This document shows positions 36,163 to 47,600 of a DNA stretch of 64,000 nucleotides, piece after piece (within the stretch, counting starts at the first letter, position 1; the number at the start of each line of letters is the position of its first letter). Both the position numbers and the translations under genes were made by a program. Source of the stretch: Pelecanus crispus. Lineage: Eukaryota; Chordata; Aves; Pelecaniformes; Pelecanidae. The DNA is taken from the NCBI RefSeq assembly GCF_030463565.1, contig NC_134646.1, forward strand, positions 14,164,001 through 14,228,000. Direction: 5' to 3'. The notes below the pieces were generated by a model. The model searched no databases. It had not been told where the DNA came from and worked only from the letters and a program-made list of their open reading frames with translations.

Positions 36163-39100
36163 TTGGCAACACTGAAGCGATACAGAAAGGGCTCAGCAGC
36201 AGCCTGAGTTTTCCCACAGAGGACTGCCTGTACCCTGGATTACTTGGAGGAGCAGCCCTACAAACAAGATAGTAGGTCAGTTTCTCCGACTGTACAATCA
36301 GCAACTGCTCTGCTGAGATCACCGACAAGCACAGAAGCATTATGTACATGTGTCCATAGAGACGCTGTCTGCCAACTTAAAAAAAAATAAAGGCTATTTT
36401 AGAGAGGTCAGCTGCTGGGCAGTACTGATTTTCAGTTACTCATACAAGATTTAATAAAGCCCATTACCAACAACAGCGGGGATTTTTCTTCATTCCAAGC
36501 TTGGAGGCCTGATCAGTTTCTGCATAACTGAATAAATATATTATCTTTCTCATGAAAAAAAACCACAATCCCCAGTATGAAGCAATTGCAAAGGCAAATA
36601 CAGACAAGGAGCTGACTCACTGAGACAGCACAATACCTCTGCTCCTGCTCAGAAGTTCGCTGAGCAGGAGGAGAGTAGACCCGGCGCGGCTGTCAGTTTA
36701 ACAGCTGCTATTCATAGTGCCACCGACAGCTGCAAAACCATGAAGAATCGTGTCATTTTATACATCTGCTCCTTTGGAGGAAGTTCTGAGCAACTGCAGA
36801 GAGAAATGCTGCAGCTGGGGGAAGATGTACAAGGTGTTCATAACGAAGACCTGAGAATAAAACACATGCATAGGCACAGACTAGCCCAATTTCACTCTCA
36901 CAATTCCCAGTGAAGAGAGGGGAAATTATAGGGGCTTTTCTGAAAATAAATCAGGCCACAAGCAATTTGCAGAGGATTAGGTAGAGTTGGGAACAAACCC
37001 ATATTTAACTCGGTTCTTTAACCACTAAACAACTTCCAAGACCAAGCAGAGGGTAAGCCCCTCTGTCAAGGTCCTACATCTGTGCGCGAGGTCTGGCACA
37101 GGGAGCTCCCCCCAGTCCAGCTGCAGTCTCTGTATAGGGCTATAAGACAAAGAAAGAATTCTACCTGCAGTTACGGACTTGAACTTTGTAGCTCAAGTTG
37201 TTGTCAGCATGGTTTCCAATAGCTTTGACCACCTCCCAGTTCTTACGGTCTTTAATTAGTTCATAACTTTACAGCGCTAAAAGAGCTCACAGCGCGGCAT
37301 TCTCCCACCAGGAAACACCTCCAGGCATCACGTCACATACAAAGCCTCCAAGCCCACAAAGGTATGGCTACAGCAGCAGCAAAGAAACCTTTCTAGCTAC
37401 AGTTTTTAATGAGCAAGCTTATCCAGAAACTCAGCAGCATACAATCAATGTAGATTAGTTTTGTATCACTGCAAGCAGGAGGCAGAATATAGAAGAAAAA
37501 ACCGAAGAGTCAATGGCTACCTTCCATCAAAAAAGAAGAACTTGCCGCGGCCATTCTTTTCTCCGTGCACAAAGTTTCCCTCAAATCTGTCTGTCGATGA
37601 ATAGGTGACTGTACAGAATCCATGTGGCAACCCATCATCATCTAGATGCCCTGGAATAAAATCCAGACAAAGAATAAAAGAACACGTTAAACATTATACA
37701 AAATTGCAAACCGGTTCCGATTATGTAGATGCTTGAAATGCCGTAGCTCCCTAGTACAAAACAGCAATCTGTATCAAAACATTTTTGTCAGGAGCAGCGA
37801 TCAGAGATTCAGTACAACTGAAGTCTGTACTTGTGTAACACACTTTGCTTAAAGTAAGAAATAAAGAGAGTCAGGATAAAAGCAAAAGGGTGAGAGACAG
37901 GAGAGAGAAGAGAAGAATAAGCAAAAAGACATGTTTCTAAAAGAAAAGTTCATATTATTACAACTTGTGTTAATATGTCTTCAAAAATATAATAATTCTT
38001 TATCTGAAACACATATTTCCTGGTGAGAACAGAATAGATTTAGACTTAAATCCACTGAGTAAGAAAAGGTTTGTTTTTTCCTTCTGATAAATACATGTCT
38101 TAAAACAATGTGGGTGTGCCACCTCGTAACTATATCCACAGGAATTTAAAGAAATAAAAGCATGTGATATCTGTAACACTATGCCCTTGCAATATGTCAG
38201 TCAACTGGCTAATTCATATTTTAAATGCTGCTCTCCAGTGCCTTTCTGATGTGTTCACATTACATCCCCCCATCCCATTCCCTTTCCCAGCCATATCAGT
38301 TTTTCCCATTACAGCTGTTTGCAGGTGGGGAAAGCGGAGGGGCGGCACACTTGGATCCTCACCTGCATCTGTCTGTATTTTACCGAATAGAACTGGCCAA
38401 CTCTGATTAAGTTAAAGCATAACAAGGCTCCTATTGCATCTCTTATCTGCCTCTTCAAAGCCAAAAGAAAAGGGAAGAAGAGTGTTTTAAACAATTGTTA
38501 TTGTCCGGTTTACCTGTGTGAACTTGGGAGCGCTTAGCACTGTGTTAGCAGAGCATTGCTCCCACTGCAGAATGAAGACGCTCAAGCTCAGCAGGGCTGC
38601 TTTCAGCACAGCCATACACCAGGCGCGGGTGTAACAAGCTCCCATTGTGACATTTTAGCAGGTATAAATTTTGCATGAAAACTGACAACTAAATAAAAGC
38701 TAGCGTATATTTACGTTCTTCCACATTTCTAAATAAAATCTGACCTCCGATCCCCTGAGCCTCAATGGTGAGGCATACAAAGCCTATTAGAGATTTGAGA
38801 CAGCACACGCATCTACCTCTACAGGCTTTGGGCCAAGCTCTTCCCTGACTAAATTTGCCCAAAACTGAAAAGGTTCAACACACACATGGAAAGGCAGAAA
38901 CAAACTCCAGTGTGAGGGGGAGCCATTACAGCCCAGGTTGATGCAGGCAACAAGAGGCACTTCAGTATTACCAAACCTCGAGTCCTACACCCAGGGAGAA
39001 AACAAGCTGTGCAGACAGCAGTGGGAAAAACCAGCCACCCGTGTGGCTTTAGAAGGCCATCTATTCATGCCCCAGTTGCAAGAGGTCCACAGGGTTCTGT

Positions 39101-42100
39101 GGGGACAAGGCTACCCGGAGGGCACACGCATGCCCACACGTTCTTCTCACACCAACATAAGCTCCCGCTCCCTTGGGCTGCTTCACAGCCCCTCAGGGAC
39201 ACCCCAGACAGGGCACGCTAAGGGTGTGGGGCAGCACCTGGTCAAGAAGCCCTCTCCTATGGGGCACATGACCTGCCCTAGCCTTTTAATACCAGAATGA
39301 CTGACAGAAGAATGCCAGGCAGCATGGGATACCTTGTCAGGATATACTTCCAAAGTAAAATTTCATTTAAAAAAAGAAAAAAAAAAAAAAAAAAAAAAAA
39401 AGGAAGAGCGACAAAGAGGAAGGAAAAAAGGAAGAGCTAAGTGAATGTTCCTCAAAATAACCAAGTAAGGCTGTGCAGGTTTATTACCCATCTCCTGTAC
39501 TGGTTACACTGAGTATGGAAATGCACCTAGAAGAAGGTGCACGGGAGAAAATAATGGCGAGATACTGAACTCATCCAAGAGCCAAGATTCCCTCCTTCAC
39601 CCTTTCTGTGTGTGCTCCCCAAAGTTTCTCTCGCACCTGCTCTGGCACTTGCCTAGCACCCTCTGCAAGTAGTGCAAGCCACAAAGTTGGCAGAAAATTC
39701 TTCCCTTGGTTGTGTTGCTGCTGGTTCGGGAGGCTGAACCCACCGCCCACCGCCACGGCACAGCTGGCTGGGAGCCGACCTGCCCCTCTCGGGGGTAGCA
39801 ACCCACCTCGCTGCCACTTCAGCCACCTCCCAAAACATCGCTGCGCTCTTAAGTTCCCGGTCCAAGCTAGACTGAAAGCAGTTAAAACTTTAAAAAGTTA
39901 ATAAAACCAATCGGACACAGCTTACTGCCCGAGCTGAGAGAAGTAACACAGTAAAAAGAGAGAGCAAAAGTAGGCAGCGGGGAGCTACACCCCTCAAGGC
40001 TTTTAATAACTTTGAAGAGGACCCCTTTAAAAGGGAAAGGGCAGCATGCTGCTCCTCCCAAACAGAAGAAAGGCTTTTTTTCCTCCCATCAGTCAGGAAA
40101 CCCCTTTTTGTAGAAGGGAAAAGTTTTAGCAGTCATGTCAATTTAACTAAAAGGTCAGTGAAATTTCTGTTGCGAACACCTCTTTTAGGATAAAACCAAC
40201 TATGTCAACATTTATGGTTTAAATTAAAGGTTTCAGTTTTATCAATATGGGAAAGGTATACTGCTGTAAATTAACAAACCTTAAACAACGCAGTACCAGT
40301 CTTCCCCTCACTATAGCAGCAAAACTTTTGCAAAACACTTGGATTAAAAAAATATACTGACAGTATTGGCACACTATACTATTTAAAAAAAACAAACCAC
40401 AAACTTGTAACTTTTTTGTCTGTGACTATTCAGTTTTGTCAAGATTCTGCTGGAATGCAAAGCCCAACACAAAAGCTGCCATGCTTATACACAGCACACA
40501 TGTCAGGGCTTTTGCACGGTAGGATACAGACTATCCCAGAGATTTAAATGGTCAGCTTTGATCCGATGGCCTCTATACAGAGACTTAATCTCAGCTGTAG
40601 TACAAAGAATCCAATTCTTCTAATATGCTAGAGATTTTCCCCTACTGGGGAAAAAAAAAAAACTCCCCACCCCAACAAAACAAGAGATATTCAGTCTCTC
40701 TTAGTCAACAGGGGGAAAGAAAAGCAATTTCGAGTTTAATTACATAGATGCAACTTTTTCTGTATGGCTGAGGCCTTAGGCTCTAATGCTGTTTCAGATG
40801 AAGTCAATGGAAAAAATCCTCATTATTTCAGTGGGAAGCAGAGTGTTCCCTTTCTCTCCTCCCTCCTCCATTTGTGAAAACAAACACAAAATGTCTAAAC
40901 ATATTTTTAAATTATTGTAAAACCTCACTTTTGTTACTTCTTTAAGGGTCTCTCAAGATCTCCTCTTAAGCTCAGACCACGAACTTTTCAAGAAAAGGAA
41001 TTACACTAATAGGAGCTAGTTGCAGCATGATGGGTCCACTTACCAAAAACACTGATATATACAAACCAAAGATAAAAGCCTGTTACTGTCGGTATTACTA
41101 TTACTTAACAGAAGACATACAGTGTGCATCATCAATAAAAGATTCTGGCCACAAAGATACTAGATGGATGTTTTAGGAATAACAACGATAAACCAACACC
41201 AGCACCCCCCCCACACACCCCCCAAAAAAATATGTGCTGATTCCTGTCATATTTCTAACTTCCTTTGGCTAAGTGCAAAAACACCCAACCATCCTATTCA
41301 CCCCCAAACAGCACCCTACTTCCGTGCCACACAGAAAAACACATACTTTCATATACACCGCTGAATAACACATGCTTTAAAAACTCGTTTCCTTAGCCCG
41401 CAGAAACGCTAAGCAAACCCACGCTACGGCAGGACGCTTTACCTGCGATACGAGGATCAAAACTACGACTCCCTGCCCAAGACACAATTGTAATCCCTAG
41501 ATTTGAGGAGCGGGGAGGGAAAGGAGGGGAAAAGACGCATCCATTAGGACACAGGGCACAGCCCATCCATAGCACCCTGCATGTGAAGAATCTCACTCCC
41601 CTCACAACGAGGTTTTACACAACAAAGCTTCTCTTTGGCTCTGTTACCGCATACCTAGACAATAAATCCAGATCCTAGCAGCAGCTGCTTAGCTCGCATC
41701 TGTTGTTAAACTACGCCGCCGTGCTCGATGTCTTCTTCGGAGAAACGTGCTGCGAGGCCTATAATCCTCCTGCCACACGACACAAACAGCCCACCACCGA
41801 ACGACGGGAATTACCGGCATCTCGTCACAGGCAGCTCCTTACTTCGCGTGCTTAATCCCAGCAGCTGAAAACCCAGGAATGCTCTTTCCGGTGGGACCGT
41901 GCCCGGCGAGGATGCTTTGGGGAGCGGGCGCTTTCACGCAGAGCTGGCGCGCTCTGCCCAAGAGCCGCACGAGGCAAACCCGTACCGCGCTGCTGGGCGC
42001 CTCGCAGGACGGCGGCCTGCTGTCGAGCGGCGGCGCCCCGTGCCAAGGCTTCCAGCAGCAATGCCTTCTTCCAGAGGCGCCTGCCCCCGTTTTAAAACTC

Positions 42101-43258
42101 TGTGAGGGTTAGTTGTCGGCTCGCAAAAGGCTGGCGCAAAATCACAGAATCATAGAATCGTTTAGGTTGGAAAAGACCTTTAAGATCATCCAGTCCAACC
42201 ATTAACCTACACTACCGAGTCTACTCTAAGCCAATCAAGGGTAGACTAGACTAAACCATGTCCTGAAGCGCCACATCTACCCGGTTTTTGAACACTTCCA
42301 GGGGTGGGGACTCCACCACTTCTCTGGGCAGCCTGTTCCAATTCTTGACGGCGGGGTACGTGGCCTACGAGACGGGCCTTCCCGCTCCAACACGGGCGAC
42401 TCGTCTCCAGCTCCGCTGCCCACCTACACGACCACGGTTGCCTCCTCGGGTTGCCGTCTTCTCTTCCATTTGCACCAACGTAACCGCAGCCTGCGAGAGC
42501 GGCTGCCCGAGCGCTCCCCAAGGCCAGGTACACCTGGGCACAGCCGCCACCTCCGCAGGAGCCAGCGAAGCTCCGGGGGAAGCAGCCCTCCATCCCAAGC
42601 TGAAGCACCCGGCCCCCCGGGGTGCGCGCTCCGCAGCGGGCTCGGTGCCCGGGACGGGAAGGGGCCGCGAAGGCTGCTCAGGGCAGAAGGGGGGACACGG
42701 CAGCAACGGCAAAACGCGGCCATATGTATGTATTTCCCCACACGCGTACATTAAGAGCGAGGCAAACGCCAGCGGCAGGTTCAGGGGCTGGCGGCCGGAG
42801 CGCCCAGCCGCGGGCGGCAGCCGAGGGACGCCGAGAGCAGCGGGGCTGCCGCCGGCCGCCCGGAGCCAGACCCGCCCGGCCCGACCGCGCAGCGCTGCCG
42901 CAGCCGAGGCAGCGGCCCCGTGCACCGGCGCCAGGCCCGGCCCCGCGACACGACGCGGCCCCCCTCCGTCCCCGCACCGCCACGTGCGCGGCGGCGGCGG
43001 CCCGGCAGCGCGGCCGTTGCATAAGCCCGCTGATGTCATGCGCTGCCGCCGGCCCCGGCCGCCCCTCTCGGGGCGCCGCCGCCGAGCCGCACCCCCCCCC
43101 CCCCCCCCCGCTCCCCCGCCGCCCCCCCAGCACCGCCCGGCGCCCGCAGGGCCGCCTGCTCCCCCCTTCCCGCCCGCAGGTGCCGCCACCGCCCCCCCGC
43201 CCCCCCCCGGGCTGGTACCTTCCACGGTCTCCTCCAGCGTCTCCTCGTCGCTGTCCAT
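25810..43258 (-). CDS. SETD7: SETD7, SET-domain protein-lysine methyltransferase (eight coding exons)
   Basis: Exons 43258-43219, 37650-37521, 32672-32471, 30621-30432, 28761-28680, 27539-27422, 27134-26977 and 25990-25810 join in frame to 366 residues, exactly the length of human SETD7. The enzyme transfers one methyl group from AdoMet to lysine on histone H3 (K4) and on proteins such as p53 and TAF10, in nucleus and cytoplasm. The N-terminal half has MORN repeats (about residues 36-105, e.g. [32 protein letters not shown]). The SET domain spans about 214-336. Catalytic and cofactor residues are present at the human numbers: Y245, G264, N265, H293, N296, H297, Y305, K317, Y335, W352. The start MDSDEE has a strong Kozak context (CCGCCATGG). 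Compared with remembered human sequence, residues 234-239 and 307 differ. No frameshift or stop was found; the gene looks intact. Confidence 0.98.
26977..27134 (-). CDS. SETD7: SETD7 coding exon 7
   Basis: It carries 158 bases between acceptor ...AACTAG and donor GTAAGT. It encodes DWALNGNT (N265) and the pseudoknot sequence [14 protein letters not shown] with H293, N296, H297 and Y305. The codon for residue 307 (CC|G) is split by the next intron. Confidence 0.97.
27422..27539 (-). CDS. SETD7: SETD7 coding exon 6
   Basis: It carries 118 bases between acceptor ...CTTGTAG and donor GTAAAGG. It encodes the start of the SET domain ([18 protein letters not shown]) and the SFYNGVRI strand with catalytic Y245. 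It ends in phase 0 after codon 254. Confidence 0.97.
28680..28761 (-). CDS. SETD7: SETD7 coding exon 5
   Basis: It carries 82 bases between acceptor ...TTTTTTAG and donor GTAGGC. It encodes [20 protein letters not shown] and then PDPYESE, leading into the SET domain. The Arg codon is split across the exon 5/6 junction. Confidence 0.96.
30432..30621 (-). CDS. SETD7: SETD7 coding exon 4
   Basis: It carries 190 bases between acceptor ...CTTTCAG and donor GTAAGT. It encodes [19 protein letters not shown] to ...FEVVPG plus one base, covering the last N-terminal repeat units and the linker. Confidence 0.97.
32471..32672 (-). CDS. SETD7: SETD7 coding exon 3
   Basis: It carries 202 bases between acceptor ...TTTACCAG and donor GTAAGCC. 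It encodes MORN repeats from [15 protein letters not shown] to ...[13 protein letters not shown] and ends in phase 0 after codon 124. Confidence 0.97.
36132..36159 (+). repeat. Poly(A) homopolymer, 28 bases, in SETD7 intron 2
   Basis: An uninterrupted A-run (poly-T on the transcribed strand). No source retrocopy is recognisable upstream. Confidence 0.85.
37521..37650 (-). CDS. SETD7: SETD7 coding exon 2
   Basis: It carries 130 bases after acceptor ...TTCCAG. It encodes [19 protein letters not shown] through ...[10 protein letters not shown], the first MORN-type repeat, and ends GAAG before donor GTAGCC. Confidence 0.97.
39377..39401 (+). repeat. Poly(A) homopolymer in SETD7 intron 1
   Basis: About 25 A in a row within an A/G-rich stretch that continues to about 39440 (aggaagag... 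aaaaaaggaagag). It is a simple repeat. Confidence 0.8.
42141..42350 (-). mobile_element. CR1 LINE 3' fragment in SETD7 intron 1 (minus orientation)
   Basis: It starts atcacagaatcatagaatcg, followed by TTTAGGTTGGAAAAGACCTT and TAAGATCATCCAGTCCAACC, the CR1 tail in complement. It continues to 'cagcctgttccaattcttgac'. It has the same orientation as SETD7 transcription and is 5'-truncated. Confidence 0.93.
43092..43109 (+). repeat. Poly(C) run, 18 bases, in the SETD7 CpG island
   Basis: It is poly-G on the transcribed-sense strand of SETD7, 110-127 bases into intron 1. More C-runs follow (43120-43130, 43190-43208), so the coding-sense strand is strongly G-rich here. Confidence 0.85.
43219..43258 (-). 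CDS. SETD7: SETD7 coding exon 1
   Basis: It carries 13 codons ([13 protein letters not shown]) plus one base, then donor GTACC. It is preceded on the minus strand by a (GCC)n run that forms the Kozak context. It lies inside the CpG island. Confidence 0.95.
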
Positions 43259-43560
43259 GGCGGCGGCGGCGGCGGCGGTGGCGGGCGGGGCGCAGCCGCG
43301 GTAACCCGGGCGGGCGCGCGCGCACCGCCCCGCCTCCCCTGCCCCGCCCCGGGGGCGGGGTCTCCCCGTAGCCCCGCCCCCCAGGCCGGGAGGGGCGTGG
43401 CCAAGTGGCGGCGGGGGGGGGGGGGTGAGGGGGAGACGCCCCGCCCCGCAGCAAAATGGCGGGTGGGGAGCAGGGCGAGGCGGGCGTCAGCCGCCAAAAA
43501 TTGCCTCCGGTGGAAGCGGTGCCGGGCGAGAGCCACGCTGAGGGGGCTGCAGGGGATGCT

Positions 43561-44070
43561 CGAGGGGATGCAGGAGGCAGCGGTTAAATTTCTGCTGAAG
43601 AATGTTCCCGGCGCGGCACAAAGCAGCGCAGGCGGCGGGAAAATCCCGACCCATCCGGAGCTGGGCCCCCAGGGAACTCCATCTTGTGCAGGGCTAGCGC
43701 AGCACCCCCGGTCTGCTGCTCCCAATCCGCACTTCTAGAGTCACCTCATAAAGCAGGCCTCCTTACAGGCCCCTCGCGAGCACCGCGACGCCGCTTCTCC
43801 CTCCCCGCGCCAAGAACCGCTCTGATCGGCCGTTGCTCGTGACGCTGAGGGGTTTAACGGCCAAAACGCGCAGGCTCTCGCCTGTCAGTTCTGCAGGAGG
43901 GGGGACAACCCCAAGCAGCGGGCGCAATTTGTGAGCTCTTAACCCAGGGGCAGCGAGGACGCTGCTCTGTCACGCGTGCTTCAGTGTACCGCAGGGATCT
44001 GGCTCTCCACCGCAGCCTGAAGGTGCGCAGGAATCACCTTAAAGGAAGGCCAGAGTGTTTTTAGGTCTTC
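43561..44070. other. Upstream flank of SETD7, no gene seen
   Basis: GC content falls steadily away from the CpG island. A plus-strand ORF runs through 43397-43738 but has no start context, motif or splice evidence. Confidence 0.5.
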
Positions 44071-44193
44071 CAGCCATCTGCCGTGGGAGTGCAGGAGGTA
44101 TCTCCTCCATCCAGCCGTCTGTCGTGGGAGCGCAGGAGGTGTCTCCTCCATCCAGCCGTCTGTCGTGGGAGCGCAGGAGGTGTCTCCTCCATC
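44071..44193 (+). repeat. 41-bp tandem repeat, exactly three copies
   Basis: Copies lie at 44071-44111, 44112-44152 and 44153-44193. The last two are identical and the first differs at four positions. Each copy contains a small inverted repeat (ggaggtgtctcctcc). Forty-one is not a multiple of three, so a coding repeat is unlikely. Confidence 0.95.
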
Positions 44194-44204
44194 CTACCGG
44201 AGAT

Positions 44205-44625
44205 GGCCCAGACAGTCAGGGGCTGCAGCATGTGCTCTGCGAGGCGAGGCTGAGGGAACGGGGCTTCTTCAGCCAGGAGAGGAGACGGCTTCGGGGGGAC
44301 CCAGCAGCAGTCCAGCAGCACGTACAGCAGCTCTACCAAGCACACAGGCTTTTCGCCGTGGTGGGAGGACAAGAGGCAATGGGCATTACTGAAAACCACA
44401 GAGGTTCAGACGTGACACGAGGAGAAACTTGCTCCCCATGAGGACAGCCCAGCAGCGTAGCAGGCTGCCCGGAGAGGCTGTGCACTCTCCATCCTTGGGG
44501 GCATTTAAAGACCAACCGGGGAAAGCCCCGAGCAGCCTGATCTGACCTCAGAGCTGAGCCTGCCGTGAGCAGCAGGCTGGAGTAGAGACCTCCTGGGGTC
44601 CCTTCCCACCTGAAGGGCTTGGTGA
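44205..44625 (+). mobile_element. CR1 LINE fragment (plus orientation)
   Basis: It shows typical CR1 3'-region wording: ggggcttcttcagccaggag, gagaaacttgctccccatga, gcccggagaggctgtgca, ctccatccttggggg, and ggtcccttcccacctgaa at the end. It lacks the octamer tail, so both ends are truncated or degraded. It lies directly after the 41-bp repeat. Confidence 0.85.
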
Positions 44626-47600
44626 GTCTACGCCGAGTCAGCCACGTGCTGCCAGGCAGCGCTGCCCGAGTCAGGGACAACATCACACCAGGAAAACAGG
44701 CCAGCTACAGCTTAGCGAAACCAAATAATTAGATATGTCTGCAGAAAGAGAGTTTGGACATCTTTAAAGAGGAGAATAATGAGGTTAGTATTTGACCTAA
44801 TTGACATGGGAACTTATAAAATATTAATCTCTAGAGCTTTGGAGAGGATTTGAGACATACAGAAAGCTTGAGCAGAACTGAAGGGCTTGCTTCTGTATCA
44901 TAGATGGTTAATTTAACTAAAGGACAGTTAGTTTTGCTGTGTAGGAGAGAGGGTTTGTGGTTTAAAGCCCATATACTGAAAACAATTCCAATCTCAGCCC
45001 ACCGAAAAGGAAACTGAGGCATGAGAACAAGGCATAGTCATTGTTTTCCTTAGATCTGCAGGTTTACTGTGCTTGAGCACAATAGGAACCCCTATACAAT
45101 TTATCTGTTTTGTTTCCCTGACTGTGAGTCTCTGAAGAGATTAACTGATACTCAGTGCATGCATAGTGTTGGAGTTACAAAGGTGATGTGCTTAAGCTAT
45201 TAATGTATCTGGTGAGCAGAAAGGAGACGAGGCTGTGGGCTGGGAGCTGGAACACGCAGTTAAGTACCCTTTTCACTAAGAGATAACAAGTGTTCAGGAA
45301 CCACAACAGAAAGCAAAGAAAGGGGCACTGCTGTGACCTACACACACAAATAAAAAAGTGCAGATCAACAGGACCTTTAAACATGGTAATGTGGTGGGTG
45401 CTCACCTGCAGAAGCTCATCAGGATGTGAGCTAACAGTATTCAGACTAAAAGCACACCCTACCTTCCCCTACCTTTTGCCAAAAAAATCAGAGTAAAAAT
45501 GCTAAGGTTACAAGTTCTCCAAATACAAGAAATACCCCTCCAAGAGCAGTGTGCCTTGCTCTATATAGAAGCTAGTCTCTTGCCTTTAACTGCATAACCA
45601 CATACACTTTTTCCAGAGGGCCCATGCCCTGCTGTACGATTACAGTGCTGCCTTTTGCCCCGTTCATTCCACATACAGCCTCAGGCCTTGCTTACTTTAT
45701 GTACTATCCTCCACTGCATACAACGGTAGCACTTATGAGAGCTTCTGCTCTTCTCCCTCCATGGTACCCGGCTTCCTCACATATTAATTAACTTATTTTT
45801 GCAGCACAGCAATGGCACTACACATGTTATCATTTCTACAGTAGGAGAACTAAGAGACTCGGGCTAACACTATTAAAGTGTCTGGTAAATATCAAGTACT
45901 GGATTGTTGTCAAGAGTTCTTAGCATTACACAGCATTTCACATGTTCAAAGCATAATTTCCATTAACTTCAAATACAGCTGTAAGAACAGCATAGCAACA
46001 CTCAAGGAAAATGATGGTAAACACACTGTTCTAGCATTTCATGGTGGATATGAAGAAGTGGGGGAAAATTTAGCATCAAACTAGAAAAAAACTCGACTCG
46101 CACCATTACCCACAGCCAGGCTGCTGCACAAGAGCTCAGCCATCTGCTGAGCTATTCCCAAGTGTCCCTTCCGGAGCAGAAAACAAGCGGCGATCAGCTG
46201 CGAGCAGTTTGGTTCAGCCAATGTGCCCACCACAGGAGCAATCCCAAACAAATGCTTAGGAGGCTGCAGCGTTTAGGGGTCTCATCAGTTTAGACTTCTT
46301 CACTTGTTTTGGCAGACTGCAGAGGCACCTCGAGGCTGGTGTTCAGCTTTGTTAACTGTCTAGACAGACAAGCAGACATGTTGGGACTCACAGTATGTCT
46401 TCACATCATTAAGCATTGTTCAAGTTTGTTCCAGCTGCTCAGAGCTGGTTGCCTCTTTTATTTTCTTCTAAGCAGGGGCCTGGTGCTGCCTTGCCCTCCT
46501 TAAATCTTAACTCCACATCCAACAGTCTAATCTTATTATTGTTTATGCAATCCCTTGCCTTACCTATTATTTAATGCCAACCTCCAGGAAGAAAAAAAAA
46601 AAGCCTAAATCTCCCTGCACTACTCTGACTGTGGTAAGGATCCTTTGGAAACAAGCACATGATCATATAATGAGAGAGAGCAGCAAAACACACAAAATAA
46701 TGTGATGAGGTTGGACTTGCAACCTCTGTTCCTTTACTTCCTTTACAGTTTAGAACAGCAGTAACATTCTCTTTTAACCTAAGTTCTTAAGACTTTTAAT
46801 TAAAACAACAAAAAGTGTCACAGTAACTCCTCGCTATGCTCCTGAGGTCACGGAATTAATGTAGGAGCTGGTAGCATCAGGACTTTGTCACCCATGGGGG
46901 GAGGGGATGGTGGGGCGAGGAGGAGCGACTGTTTTGCAAAAGGGGCCTTGGAGCTGCTTGCTGAGAGCAACAAGAGGAATCCAAAGATTTGGTCTCTCTA
47001 AAGAGATTTTGGAAGGAAGCGGGTTTTGTTGATTTAAAATCTCGGCTCACAGTCTGCCTTCCTGCCCCTTCCTCACAGCTTTCCCCCTCTTTCTCTTCCG
47101 ATCCTTTTCCCTTCCCTCAGTACTGAGTCCTGCCAGCTCTTGCCCAGCCTGTGCCCCCTGCTCGGCTGCCCTTTTTGCCTCATGCAGCCTAAGCAGAGCT
47201 CAGGTACAGCCTGCCACCTCCTAACAAATGGTTTTTGTCATCTCTAAGTAGGACAAGCTTTATTAAGACAGAAAAGGGAATGACCGCTTCCTAAAACTAC
47301 TTGAAATGCTAAAATAAGAAATAACCCTTTCAACACTCCAGGCTATTGCTTATTTAATCTGCAGTGCTATGTGTTTACAAGATACTCCGTTTTTCAAAGG
47401 ATAGTACTTGAAGGCTTAAATCAAGGCCCAGTGGGTTGTTCTTTCATGATTCCTGAACTATGAACAATGTTCCTTCAGACATTTGTAACACAGAAATGGC
47501 TCCTCTAACACATGGCAATTTTTGCATCTCTATTACAAAGCAGCAATATAATTTACTAATCCAATTTACATTCAGAACACTCTCATTTTATTCTTACTGC

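Larger units (their letters stand above)
25991..37520 (-). other. SETD7: SETD7 introns 2-7
   Basis: Introns are 32673-37520, 30622-32470, 28762-30431, 27540-28679, 27135-27421 and 25991-26976. All have GT-AG borders. An A-run of 28 lies at 36132-36159 and a short (TA)n at about 29000-29018. No transposable element that I recognise and no nested coding sequence was seen. Confidence 0.75.
37651..43218 (-). other. SETD7: SETD7 intron 1
   Basis: This is the largest intron (5.6 kb). It holds a CR1 fragment (42141-42350), an A-rich run at about 39377-39401, and the CpG-rich promoter-proximal part (42.5-43.2 kb) with an E-box CACGTG at 42981-42986 and a CRE-like TGATGTCA at 43031-43038. No nested gene was seen. 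Confidence 0.8.
42480..43560 (-). promoter_or_regulatory. SETD7: SETD7 CpG-island promoter, 5' UTR and exon 1
   Basis: CpG-dense sequence surrounds the SETD7 ATG. Upstream (43.29-43.40 kb) are several GC-boxes (ccccgccccgggggcgggg, gccccgcccc, aggggcgtggcc). A YY1-type AAAATGGCGG occurs at 43453-43462. A (GGC)n run follows 43259 and a run of 18 C lies at 43092-43109. There is no TATA box. The transcription start is probably within 43.26-43.46 kb. Long ORFs on both strands are GC artefacts. Confidence 0.82.

Noticed and set aside
42246-43725. Very long ORFs (up to 338 codons) around the SETD7 start
   Set aside because: Same GC artefact. Only the first 13 codons of the 43258 minus-strand frame are exon 1; the rest of that frame is intron 1.
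44055-44441. Plus-strand ORF of 128 codons at 44.06-44.44 kb
   Set aside because: It is built from the 41-bp tandem repeat and a CR1 fragment. The repeat shifts frame each unit, so it is not a coding repeat.
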